Below, piece by piece: positions 45,605 through 53,649 of a stretch of 64,000 bases of DNA. This stretch comes from Cohnella phaseoli. GTDB taxonomy: Bacteria > Bacillota > Bacilli > Paenibacillales > Paenibacillaceae. The notes under the pieces were generated by a model, which saw only the letters and a list, made by a program, of their open reading frames with translations, had not been told where the DNA came from and ran no database searches. The stretch covers positions 124,001-188,000 of the forward strand of contig NZ_QRDZ01000009.1 of NCBI RefSeq assembly GCF_003386235.1. Reading direction: 5' to 3'. The position numbers were made by a program, and so were the translations under genes. Each line of letters starts with the position of its first letter. Position 1 is the stretch's first letter.

Positions 45605-46798
45605 ATGAATGCACAAGGTTCCAAAATAACCGTTTATCAAAAAGCGATGCGAATCTCGATTGTCTTCATTTGCGCAGCTTATATCGCGGGATGCTCGGCG
45701 GCCCCGACTCCGGCTGCCGAAACCGACACGGATGTGAAAGCGACGATTAAAGTAGAGGAAGCGGTTAAGCAGAGCATGGGCGAGCCGCGCGAACAAATCG
45801 CCGAGGTGAACGCATCGACGAAGACGGACATCGTAGCCGAAGCCGGCGGCAAGCTGTTGAAGCTGGTGAAACGCAACGGTGAACTCGTGAAGGCGGGAGA
45901 CGTGATTGCCGAGTTTGAGAGCAAGAGCGGGAAGCTGGAGCGGGGGAGCGCCCAAGCTAGATTGATTGCCGACGAAGCGATGCTGGAGAAAACAAAAGCG
46001 GAAATTGTATCTTCTCGGATTACGCTTACGAATACGATCAAGGATCTTGAACAGGTATTGAAGGAGCAGACGGCTCAAGGCAGCCCGGAGATCGAGATCG
46101 AAAAAACGAAGCGTTCTCTTCAGGCAACGATGCAGCAGATGAATACGTTAAACTCCGGCAAGACTCTTGCTTCGCTGGAAGCCAACGTCGAAACGTCAAG
46201 ACTGGCGCTGGAGCAAGCGGAGAAGGCATGGAACGGCGGCCAAATCGTCGCTCCCGCGAATGGCGTGCTGACGGATGTCAGCGCGGATGTCGGGATGAGC
46301 GTGCAGCAAGGCGGCACATTCGGCATCGTCCAAAATACCGATAAAGTGAAAATCAAGGCGCAATTGACGCAATCCGCGGTCAAGCTCGTCGGCAACAAGA
46401 AGGAACTGATTTACATCGACTCGGACGGAGACGGCAAACCGAATAAAGCGAAAGTCGTATATATGGCTGGAGTACCCGATGCGAGCACGAAGCTGTACGC
46501 GCTTGAGCTTGAGGCGGACAACGCCGACGGAGCGCTAAAACCGGCTTCGCGGGTACGCATTCAACTCACGACGCAGGAGGAAGAAAACGTCGTCGCCGTT
46601 CCGGCGCTTAGCATTTTGAAGGAAGGAACCGACGCATTCGTGTTCGTTCTGGACGGGAATAAAGCAAGCAAGCGAAAAGTCGAGCTCGGCCGGGTGAACG
46701 GAGCTTATCAGGAGGTGCTCAGCGGGGTTGCCTTAGGCGATTCCATCGTCGTGAGCGGTCAGCATGGACTGGCAGAGGGGCAGACTGTAGAACGGTGA
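45605..46798 (+). CDS. RND/HlyD-type efflux adaptor lipoprotein
   Basis: A 397-residue adaptor. The N-terminal signal ends in a lipobox YIAGC (lipidated C30), then a lipoyl-like domain (EAGGKLLKLVKRNGELVKAGD), a coiled-coil hairpin (about 120-215; SQARLIADEAMLEKTKAE-type heptads) and barrel domains. One loop has DSDGDGKPN, an EF-hand-like calcium-binding sequence (about 277-285). It follows the pump by 24 bp. Adaptors in Gram-positive cells are rare partners of RND pumps, and this lipoprotein would sit at the outer face of the membrane. Confidence 0.88.
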   Translation: MNAQGSKITVYQKAMRISIVFICAAYIAGCSAAPTPAAETDTDVKATIKVEEAVKQSMGEPREQIAEVNASTKTDIVAEAGGKLLKLVKRNGELVKAGDVIAEFESKSGKLERGSAQARLIADEAMLEKTKAEIVSSRITLTNTIKDLEQVLKEQTAQGSPEIEIEKTKRSLQATMQQMNTLNSGKTLASLEANVETSRLALEQAEKAWNGGQIVAPANGVLTDVSADVGMSVQQGGTFGIVQNTDKVKIKAQLTQSAVKLVGNKKELIYIDSDGDGKPNKAKVVYMAGVPDASTKLYALELEADNADGALKPASRVRIQLTTQEEENVVAVPALSILKEGTDAFVFVLDGNKASKRKVELGRVNGAYQEVLSGVALGDSIVVSGQHGLAEGQTVER

Positions 46799-46836
46799 GC
46801 GGAGCGTTCGTCCATGCCGGGAAGGGAAGTGAGCGA

Positions 46837-47409
46837 ATGGATGCTTCATCGGCGTACGAAGCTTGGGTAAATCCCCACATGCTTGAGCTGGAAAAGTACT
46901 GCAGCTACTTGGCGGGCTCGAAGTGGGATGCGGAGGATTTGCTGCAGGACACGCTGCTTAAAGCGTTCGTCTACTTCGTCAAGGTTGAGCCGGAGGCCAA
47001 TATGAAAGCTTTCGTTTTCCGCATCGCCCGCAACCTGTGGATCGACGAATGCCGCAAACGTCGGCGCAAACGCACCGCCTTGCTGGAAATGCCCGAGGCT
47101 GTCTATACGGACAGCGATTACGCTGAAATTCGCGGCTCGCTGGAATGGTTGGCCGAGCGATTTTCCCAGCGCAGTATCGAAATGTGGCTGCTCGCCCGTT
47201 ACTTTGGCTATACGCTGCAGGAAGTGGCCGACACGATGGACGTTACGGTGCCGACGGTCAAGTCCGTGCTGTTCAGAACCAGGGCGATGCTGCGGCAGCG
47301 CCGCGAGCTCCAAGCTTGTCAGAGTCCTCCGATCCGCCAGGAAGTCGAGCGGTGGTCCAGAGCGGTGCTGCTGGACCTTCCCTGCTGCCTGCTGGGGGAC
47401 CGGGGATGA
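46837..47409 (+). CDS. ECF-like sigma-70 family sigma factor, efflux-linked copy 2
   Basis: A 190-residue paralogue of the 39597 gene. Aligned blocks: SKWDAEDLLQDTLLKAFV, RIARNLWIDECRKR, DSDYAEIRGSLEWLAER and GYTLQEVADTMDVTVPTVKS. The tail VERWSRAVLLDLP matches the first copy, so both carry the same extension. Start is ATG 46837 with GGGAAGGGAAGTGAG upstream, which aligns with copy 1; a GTG at 46795 overlapping the adaptor stop would add 14 residues. It is last in the RND unit, before a terminator. No anti-sigma gene. Confidence 0.88.
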   Translation: MDASSAYEAWVNPHMLELEKYCSYLAGSKWDAEDLLQDTLLKAFVYFVKVEPEANMKAFVFRIARNLWIDECRKRRRKRTALLEMPEAVYTDSDYAEIRGSLEWLAERFSQRSIEMWLLARYFGYTLQEVADTMDVTVPTVKSVLFRTRAMLRQRRELQACQSPPIRQEVERWSRAVLLDLPCCLLGDRG

Positions 47410-47424
47410 TTCGCCGATAAGGAG

Positions 47425-47460
47425 AGAAGCCTTGAGCCGTTTCGGTTCAGGGCTTCTTCT
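47425..47460 (+). terminator. rho-independent terminator of the RND unit
   Basis: AGAAGCCTTGAGCC pairs with GGTTCAGGGCTTCT (with two G-U pairs), then TCT and an A/T-rich stretch. A TATAAT hexamer follows at 47465, possibly the -10 of the next gene. Confidence 0.65.
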
Positions 47461-47512
47461 ATGATATAATTTTTCTCATAACTTGATAGTGAAGGTAGGG
47501 AGCCCATTTCAG

Positions 47513-48667
47513 ATGAAAGTTCAACCTCGGTTTATCGTCCTCGTTTCATTGCTGCTTACCGTGTATGCGGCTATTAACTTCTACATCGGATGGCATATTA
47601 CGGAATGGTCGGCGGCGGTCGGCCTCGGCTATTCTCCCTATGGATTTTGGATTCCGTTTGCGCTGATCGCCTACGGATTTGTGCTGGGAAGAATCCCGCT
47701 CCCCGATCCATTAAGGCCGATAGGTCGGTTGCTGAAGGTAGCGGGTTCCATTTATATTTTCGTCATGGAAATCGGACTGCTGCTCTTTCTTCTTGCAGAT
47801 GCGGTTCGGCTAGCGCTGTGGCTGACGACGGGAGTGTCCAACGGCTATATCGTCGTCTCGGGAAGCGTCGTACTGGGCTTGATCGCTGTGCTGCTGCTTG
47901 TCGGCTCGCGGAACGCGTGGAGTCCCGTTATCCGTTCGCATGAGCTTCAGATTGACAAGTTTGCGGACGGGGGGCCAACAGAGTGGACGATTGCGGTCGC
48001 ATCGGACATTCATCTCGGCAACTTGGTCGGGCGCAAGCATCTGCATCGTCTCGTCGAGCGTATGAACGCGATGGAGCCCGATCTGATTCTGCTTCCGGGC
48101 GACGTGATCGACGATTCGATCGAGCCCTATCTGCGCAACCGGATGGGCGAGGTTCTGGGGCGGCTGCAAGCGAAGCACGGCGTCTATGCGGTGCTGGGGA
48201 ACCATGAATATTATGGCGGGCATATCGACCGTTACGCGGAGGAAATGAAGTCGCTCGGCATACGCGTGCTGCAGGACGAAACGGTGGAAATCGACGGCAA
48301 GCTGTATGTCGCCGGTCGCAAGGATAAAACCGTGGAGGCGTCGGGGCCGGACGGCAGGCTTGCCGTTCGCGAGCTGCTGCAGGCTGCGGATCTGCGCAAG
48401 CCGGTGGTGCTGATGGACCATCAGCCGACGCAGTTCGCCAAAGCGGCGGAGGCGGGGGCGGACGTGCTGCTTAGCGGCCATACGCACAGGGGACAGTTTT
48501 GGCCGAACCATCTGTTTACGAGGCGGCTGTTCGAGCTGGATTGGGGCTATATGCGCAAAGACGCCATGCACGTTGTTGTCTCGTCCGGTTTCGGCTCCTG
48601 GGGACCGCCGATTCGCCTGGGCAGCCGCAGCGAGATTATTCGGTTAAAGCTGGTGCTCCGGGAGTAA
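47513..48667 (+). CDS. membrane metallophosphoesterase
   Basis: A 384-residue protein. Four N-terminal membrane helices (about 5-150; FIVLVSLLLTVYAAINFYIGW first) are followed by a calcineurin-like phosphoesterase domain (about 165-384) with all metal-binding motifs: ASDIHLG, LLPGDVIDD, GNHEYYGG, VVLMDHQP and SGHTHRGQ. Members of this layout (YkuE- or YaeI-like) act on the lipid or nucleotide side; the substrate is not known. ATG 47513 follows GTAGGGAG; the ORF extends to a TTG at 47483 without a ribosome site. Confidence 0.88.
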   Translation: MKVQPRFIVLVSLLLTVYAAINFYIGWHITEWSAAVGLGYSPYGFWIPFALIAYGFVLGRIPLPDPLRPIGRLLKVAGSIYIFVMEIGLLLFLLADAVRLALWLTTGVSNGYIVVSGSVVLGLIAVLLLVGSRNAWSPVIRSHELQIDKFADGGPTEWTIAVASDIHLGNLVGRKHLHRLVERMNAMEPDLILLPGDVIDDSIEPYLRNRMGEVLGRLQAKHGVYAVLGNHEYYGGHIDRYAEEMKSLGIRVLQDETVEIDGKLYVAGRKDKTVEASGPDGRLAVRELLQAADLRKPVVLMDHQPTQFAKAAEAGADVLLSGHTHRGQFWPNHLFTRRLFELDWGYMRKDAMHVVVSSGFGSWGPPIRLGSRSEIIRLKLVLRE

Positions 48668-48781
48668 GGGGCAAAGCTTTGCAGGTCTTTGCAGGAGGTC
48701 TTTGCAGGTCTTCGACTGCTGTAACGTAACCTTCGCCTATGACGGCAGCTCGATTCGTTATGTACCAGCTAGCAACAAAAC

Positions 48782-49003
48782 GAAGAGGCTGTCCCATAAG
48801 TAAAAAAAGCCGTCCAAAAAGATAATCGATAGAGAATGTTATCGTGCATATATCTCCTTCCGATGCTATACGATCCTGAAATCTGAATGGGTAAACCCGT
48901 TAAGAGGTGATTTCAGGACCGTATGAGGCAGTCTCCAGGAGATATATGCACTTTTTTCTTGATCGATTATCTTGCACGACCTTACTTGTGGGATAGCCTC
49001 TTC
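48782..49003. mobile_element. MITE-like element, 222 bp, long imperfect inverted repeat
   Basis: The ends GAGGCTGTCCCATAAGT and (reverse complement of right end) GAGGCTATCCCACAAGT are inverted repeats and look like insertion-sequence termini. Symmetry continues inward: GATAATCGAT/ATCGATTATC, GTGCATATATCTCC/GGAGATATATGCAC and GATCCTGAAATC/GATTTCAGGACC. It has no coding capacity, so a non-autonomous element is the best call. It lies in the 380-bp gap between convergent genes (48668-49047). No clear target-site duplication is seen. A very large hairpin terminator is the alternative. Confidence 0.72.
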
Positions 49004-49047
49004 TCGCCAAACCTGGGGAGCCAAGAGAGGGGTTCCCCTATTTTAGT

Positions 49048-49719
49048 TTACTTATAGTAGGACGCAATAAGGGGAACGAACATCGCTCCGCCGTCGACTA
49101 AGTCCGCATTGATGTACAAGGCCTCGATTCCGCCGATATCCACTTCGATCGTTTTCAACCCTTCATCCATCGTTACCGAGGTTTGCAGCAGCTCCTTCAA
49201 AGACCCGCTCTCCTGAATCTTCAGTTCTTCAATATCTTTACCGACAGCAGCGACCTGAAGATAGAGCTTCTGATACTTCTTCTTCGGGTACAGCATGAAA
49301 GAGCCGGAGCGCGAGCCTGTAGCGTTATTCAAATAGACTTCCTTATAGTCTTTGCCGTTGTAGGACGTTTTGGACGGATCCTTCGTCTGGTACATATCTT
49401 CGAAGCCGTCCAAAATCGCTACGCCCTCGGATCTCTCGCCTAGGTGCACCGTACCGGCTTTCGCATCGTAGTTTACAGCAACGCCAAGTGCATCGGACAC
49501 GGCCCGAACGGGTAAATAAGTCGTCCCTTTGTAAGTAATCGGGAGTACGGTACTGCCGTTGCCGTCTCTTAGTTGAACCGGCACTCCGTCCACTTTGAAT
49601 TTAAGTCCGCTGTTCAAGAAAGCTTTAATCTCTTGTAGATTGGATGCAGCATAGGCGCCTGCTCCCATACTGGCCAGCATGGACAAGCCGATGACTCCTG
49701 CGAGCAGTTTCTTTTTCAT
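49048..49719 (-). CDS. secreted stalk-domain protein (223 aa)
   Basis: The signal peptide is residues 1-24 (KKKLLAGVIGLSMLASMGAG, cut after AYA). A short stalk/copper-amine-oxidase N-terminal-like domain spans about 40-95 (KVDGVPVQLRDGNG, ITYKGTTYLPVRAVSDALGV), followed by a beta-rich domain of about 120 residues that I do not recognise. AGGAGCG precedes the ATG. Probably a cell-surface protein. It is shorter than the 30576 stalk protein and has no PKD domain. Confidence 0.82.
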   Translation of the reverse strand: MKKKLLAGVIGLSMLASMGAGAYAASNLQEIKAFLNSGLKFKVDGVPVQLRDGNGSTVLPITYKGTTYLPVRAVSDALGVAVNYDAKAGTVHLGERSEGVAILDGFEDMYQTKDPSKTSYNGKDYKEVYLNNATGSRSGSFMLYPKKKYQKLYLQVAAVGKDIEELKIQESGSLKELLQTSVTMDEGLKTIEVDIGGIEALYINADLVDGGAMFVPLIASYYK

Positions 49720-50062
49720 GCTTTCACGCTCCTAATTCGATGTATTGGGGATTACGAAGTTAACATGGGCTGGAAATAACTCCAACAATCATATTAAATA
49801 TTTCTGCTGCTTACAACATAGAAGGGACTATTTGATTATAAAAATAAGGCGAAAAACCCGAATTGGCTTAGGCAGAAAAGGGGGCATCGGTCCCAACGCG
49901 GAACAGAATAATCGTCAATATACTCCATGTGATAAATAAAGCTTTATGCGGCTTTTTTTAATTGTGACACACTAAATCGAAAAACAGTCTTGTATATATG
50001 GTGTCATATATAATAATATGATATATATTAAATGCGAGTGATATTGATGTGGAGGGGTCATC
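49720..50062. other. gene-free AT-rich region between divergent genes
   Basis: 343 bp between the stalk gene (minus) and glpX (plus). No convincing gene: a 64-codon frame at 49745-49939 has a TTG start without a ribosome site. AAGC/GCTT weak hairpin with seven T residues at 49940-49960. A possible glpX promoter is TTGTAT (49990), 18 bp, TAATAT (50014), in a run of alternating A and T. Nothing else is seen. Confidence 0.5.
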
Positions 50063-51028
50063 ATGGAGAGGGAATTGGCGCTTGAGATCGTTAGGGTAAC
50101 GGAATTGGCCGCGCTGGCCTCCGCGCCGTGGATGGGACGAGGAGACAAAATTAATGCGGACGGGGCGGCGACTTCGGCGATGAGGGCGATGTTCGATTCG
50201 ATCTCGGTCAGCGGCACGGTCGTCATCGGAGAAGGGGAAATGGACGAGGCGCCGATGCTCTATATCGGAGAACAGGTGGGCAGCATGAACGGGCCTGAGG
50301 TGGACGTAGCCGTCGACCCGCTCGAAGGAACGGAGATCGTGGCCAAAGGGCTGAATAACGCGATGTCCGTTATTGCGATTGCGAATAAGGGCAATCTGCT
50401 GCATGCGCCCGATATGTATATGGAGAAACTTGCGGTCGGCCCGCAGCTTGTCGGCAAGCTGAGACTGACGGACCCGCTGGAACTGACGCTTAAGAAGGCG
50501 GCTGAGGCGCTGAACAGGAACGTCTCCGAGTTGACCGTTATGATATTGGATCGCGTTCGTCACGAATCGACGATTAAGACGCTGCGCAAGGTCGGCGTCC
50601 GGATTAAGTTCCTGACCGATGGGGATGTCGCAGGAGCGATGGCTCCGGCATTCCCCGAGGCAGGCATCGATCTGTACGTCGGGTCCGGCGGAGCGCCGGA
50701 AGGGGTGCTTGCCGCCGCGGCGCTGAAATGTTTGGGCGGCGAAATTCAAGGGCGTCTTATGCCATCCGACGCCAACGAGTATTCGCGCTGTGTGCAGATG
50801 GGCATCGATGATCCGTACAAGGTGCTGACGATGGAGGACATGGTTGGCACGGAGGACGTCATTTTCGCGGCGACCGGCGTTACTCCGGGCGAGTTCCTCG
50901 GCGGCGTACGCTACTTGCCGGACGAGCGGGCGGAGACACATTCGATCGTGATGCGCGCGAAGACGCGAACGATTCGTTTTATTAAGGCTTTGCACTACTT
51001 GCCTAACAAAAAGTTTATTCAATCTTGA
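50063..51028 (+). CDS. glpX: class II fructose-1,6-bisphosphatase
   Basis: Gluconeogenic enzyme that dephosphorylates fructose-1,6-bisphosphate, 321 residues, the usual length for GlpX. The metal-binding motifs are GEGEMDEAPML (about 57-67), DPLEGT (about 83-88) and the substrate loop VMILDRVRHE. A DGAATSAMR segment near residue 34 is conserved. GTGGAGGGG precedes the ATG. In a cell growing on lactate, rhamnose or pyruvate this step is needed; both pathways are encoded downstream. Confidence 0.95.
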   Translation: MERELALEIVRVTELAALASAPWMGRGDKINADGAATSAMRAMFDSISVSGTVVIGEGEMDEAPMLYIGEQVGSMNGPEVDVAVDPLEGTEIVAKGLNNAMSVIAIANKGNLLHAPDMYMEKLAVGPQLVGKLRLTDPLELTLKKAAEALNRNVSELTVMILDRVRHESTIKTLRKVGVRIKFLTDGDVAGAMAPAFPEAGIDLYVGSGGAPEGVLAAAALKCLGGEIQGRLMPSDANEYSRCVQMGIDDPYKVLTMEDMVGTEDVIFAATGVTPGEFLGGVRYLPDERAETHSIVMRAKTRTIRFIKALHYLPNKKFIQS

Positions 51029-51037
51029 GCGTGAGCC

Positions 51038-51077
51038 AAAGCATCCTGATCGTTAATCGACTAGGATGCTTTTTTTC
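51038..51077 (+). terminator. rho-independent terminator of glpX
   Basis: AAGCATCCT/AGGATGCTT stem with an inner GATCG/CGA(C) part, followed by TTTTTTT. Confidence 0.88.
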
Positions 51078-51102
51078 TTTGGCCAAACGGCCGGATATGC
51101 CC

Positions 51103-51439
51103 GCGTAACCACCTGCGAGACCGTAAGAGGCGGGCAAAGTGCCGAATATGTGCGCGTAACGGTCTGCGAGACCGTAAGAGGCGGGCAAAGTGCCGAATAT
51201 GTGCGCGTAACGGTCTGCGAGACCGTAAGAGGCGGGCAAAGTGCCGAATATGTGAGCGTAACGGTCTGCCAGACCGTAAGAGGCGGACAAAGTGCCGAAT
51301 ATGTGAGCGTAACGGTCTGCGAGACCGTAAGAGGCGGACAAAGTGCCGAATATGTGAGCGTAACGGTCTGCGAGACCGTAAGAGGCGGTCAAAGTGCCGA
51401 ATATGTGAGCGTAACGGTCTGCCAGACCGTAAGAGGCGG
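51103..51439 (+). repeat. 51-bp tandem repeat array B, about 6.6 copies, each with a hairpin
   Basis: Units start at 51103, 51154, 51205, 51256, 51307, 51358 and 51409, reading GCGTAACGGTCTGCGAGACC onward. Each contains the palindrome ACGGTCT-GCG(or GCC)-AGACCGT, except the first, where the left arm is changed. A worn partial unit precedes at 51081. Frames are open on both strands because 51 is divisible by 3; no ribosome site supports translation. The same core stands alone at 32682. It lies right after the glpX terminator. Confidence 0.92.
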
Positions 51440-51467
51440 ACGGCCGAGCCTACCACTATTTATTTTT

Positions 51468-51532
51468 GTTTGTGTTTGATTTTAAAGTATTCAAAAACAA
51501 ACGGGTGTGATAGAATGATTTCAAAACCAAAC
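51468..51532 (+). promoter_or_regulatory. three operator-like repeats in the rhamnose operon promoter
   Basis: TCAAAAACAAAC (51491-51502) and TCAAAACCAAAC (51521-51532) are direct repeats 30 bp apart, and GTTTGTGTTTGA (51468-51479) is the same element inverted. They flank a -10-like TAGAAT (51511-51516); a weak TATTCA is 17 bp before it. Several half sites in direct orientation are usual for DeoR-family repressors, one of which (56831) ends this operon. Assignment to that protein is inference. Confidence 0.7.
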
Positions 51533-51557
51533 AAAAACAACATCCGGAGGTAATCCC

Positions 51558-53627
51558 ATGGTACAAAGCTTGTGGCAATCATCGAAAGCGGACGAGCTGC
51601 AGTCCGGTCTGGACCAGCTCGTTTATCGTTCCAACATCATCGGCACGGATCGCCGCGTCTGCAACTACGGCGGCGGCAATACATCTTCGAAAACGATCGA
51701 GAAGGACTTCCGCGGCCGCGACGTCGAAGTGATGTACGTCAAAGGCAGCGGCTCCGATCTGGCAACGATGAAAGCGGGCAACTTTACGGGGCTGCGCATG
51801 GACGACATCCGTCCGCTGTTCGAAAAGCCGGAAATGTCCGACGAGGACATGGTCGCTTACTTGGCGAACTGCATGATCGATTCGAAGCATCCGCGCGCCT
51901 CGATCGAGACGCTGCTGCATGCTTTCCTGCCATTTAAGCATGTGGACCACACGCATCCGGATTCGATTATCAGCCTGTGCTGCGCCGATAACGGCAAAGA
52001 GCTGGCGAAGGAAATTTTCGGCGACCGCTTCGTCTGGGTTCCTTACATCCGCCCGGGCTTCACGCTGTCGAAGATGATCGCGGAAGGCGTGCTGAACAAC
52101 CCGAAAGCCGAGCTCGTGCTGATGGAGAAACACGGCCTCGTCACTTGGGGCGAGACGTCCGAGGCTTGCTACGCACAGACGATCAAGATCATCTCCGAAG
52201 CGGAAGCGTTCATCGAAGCCCGCATCGACGAAGCAAAAACATTCGGCGGCGCGAAATACGAGACGCTTCCTGCCGAAGTTCGTCAAAATATCGCGGCTAA
52301 AGTGATGCCGACGATCCGCGGCGCGGTCAGCGACGCTAAGAAGATGATTCTGAGCTTCGACGATGCCGACGACGTGCTGCAATTCGTCTCCGGCCAAGAT
52401 TCCGCCAAGCTGTCCCAAGTGGGCGCAGCCTGCCCGGATCACCTCGTTCATACGAAGGTCGTGCCGCTGTTCATCGACTGGACGCCCGACGCGAACGACA
52501 TCGACGGTCTGATCGCCAAGCTGAAGGAAGGCGTTGCGGCTTACAAGGAGCAATACACTGCTTACTTCGAGCGCAATAAGAACGAAGGCGACGTCATGTT
52601 CGAAGCCGCGCCTCGCGTTATTCTGATCCCTGGCGTGGGCATGATCAACACCGGCAAGAGCTGGGCGATGTCGCAAGTGAGCGGAGCGCTCTACCACCGT
52701 GCGATTGCGGTTATGAGAGGCGCGACGGCGCTTGGCAACTTCGTCTCGCTGTCCGAGAACGAGTCCTACAACGTCGAGTACTGGCCGCTGGAGCTTTATA
52801 AGCTGTCGCTGGCTCCGCCGGAAGCCGAGTTCTCCCGTCAAGTCGCATTCATCACGGGCGGCGCAGGCGGTATCGGCAGCGAAACGGCACGCCGTCTCGT
52901 ATCGGAAGGCGCGCACGTCGTGCTGGCCGACCTGAACCTCGAAGGCGCGCAGAAGGTCGCCGACGAGATCAACGCCAAGTGGGGAGAAAATCGCGCGCTG
53001 GCCGTTAAAGTCGACGTAACAAGCGAGGAACTGGTGCAAGCGGCTTACGACGCGACGGCGCTTGCTTACGGCGGCGTGGACATTATCGTCAACAACGCAG
53101 GCTTGGCTACCTCCAGCCCGTTCGACGAAACGTCGCTGAAGGAATGGAACCTGAATATGAACGTGCTCGGTACGGGATATTTCCTCGTTGCCCGCGAAGC
53201 TTTCAAATTGATGAAGACGCAAGGCATCGGCGGCAACATGGTATTCATCGGGTCCAAAAACTCGGTATACGCCGGCAAGAACGCTACCGCCTACAGCTCC
53301 GTCAAGGCGCTGGAAGCGCATCTGGCGCGCTGCATCGCGGCCGAGGGCGGAGAGTTCGGCATTCGCGTCAACACGATTTTGCCGGATGCGATTCTTCAAG
53401 GGTCGGCGATCTGGAACGGCAGCTGGCGCAACGAGCGCGCCGCCGCTTACGGCATCGAGCCGGATCAATTGGAAGAATACTACCGCAAGCGCACGACACT
53501 GCTTGTTAATATTTATCCGAGAGACATCGCGGAAGGCATCGCATTCTTCGCATCGTCCAAGTCCGCCAAAACGACGGGCTGCATGCTGACGATCGACGGC
53601 GGCGTTCCCGCAGCGTTCACTCGATAA
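51558..53627 (+). CDS. rhaEW: bifunctional rhamnulose-1-phosphate aldolase / lactaldehyde dehydrogenase
   Basis: A 689-residue fusion, the length of Bacillus YuxG (RhaEW). The N-terminal class II aldolase/adducin domain (about 20-240) has GSGSDLATMK, HVDHTHPDSI (metal-binding His) and MEKHGLVTWGE; the C-terminal short-chain dehydrogenase (about 425-689) has FITGGAGGIGSETA and the catalytic AYSSVKA (Tyr, Lys). It splits L-rhamnulose-1-phosphate to dihydroxyacetone phosphate and L-lactaldehyde and then oxidises the aldehyde, giving lactate. First gene of the rhamnose operon, with CCGGAGG before the ATG. Lactate made here could feed lutABC downstream. Confidence 0.93.
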   Translation: MVQSLWQSSKADELQSGLDQLVYRSNIIGTDRRVCNYGGGNTSSKTIEKDFRGRDVEVMYVKGSGSDLATMKAGNFTGLRMDDIRPLFEKPEMSDEDMVAYLANCMIDSKHPRASIETLLHAFLPFKHVDHTHPDSIISLCCADNGKELAKEIFGDRFVWVPYIRPGFTLSKMIAEGVLNNPKAELVLMEKHGLVTWGETSEACYAQTIKIISEAEAFIEARIDEAKTFGGAKYETLPAEVRQNIAAKVMPTIRGAVSDAKKMILSFDDADDVLQFVSGQDSAKLSQVGAACPDHLVHTKVVPLFIDWTPDANDIDGLIAKLKEGVAAYKEQYTAYFERNKNEGDVMFEAAPRVILIPGVGMINTGKSWAMSQVSGALYHRAIAVMRGATALGNFVSLSENESYNVEYWPLELYKLSLAPPEAEFSRQVAFITGGAGGIGSETARRLVSEGAHVVLADLNLEGAQKVADEINAKWGENRALAVKVDVTSEELVQAAYDATALAYGGVDIIVNNAGLATSSPFDETSLKEWNLNMNVLGTGYFLVAREAFKLMKTQGIGGNMVFIGSKNSVYAGKNATAYSSVKALEAHLARCIAAEGGEFGIRVNTILPDAILQGSAIWNGSWRNERAAAYGIEPDQLEEYYRKRTTLLVNIYPRDIAEGIAFFASSKSAKTTGCMLTIDGGVPAAFTR

Positions 53628-53649
53628 TCATCGGAAGGGGATCGTTCCT

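Noticed and set aside
49850..49920. Possible riboswitch in the 49720-50062 gap
   Set aside because: Some GC-rich blocks look structured, but I could not match the core of any known riboswitch class on either strand.
49745..49939. 64-codon frame between the stalk gene and glpX
   Set aside because: TTG start without a ribosome site in AT-rich sequence; no signal or domain.
51103..51439. Array B as a CRISPR array
   Set aside because: No unique spacers: the palindromic part and the rest are equally conserved across units.
51015..51479. Open frames through repeat array B as a repeat protein
   Set aside because: Three frames are open at once and none has a ribosome site; the hairpin conservation points to DNA or RNA function.
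51579..53468. Minus-strand open frame of 629 codons opposite rhaEW
   Set aside because: Same codon-phase shadow effect; the plus-strand protein has all catalytic motifs.
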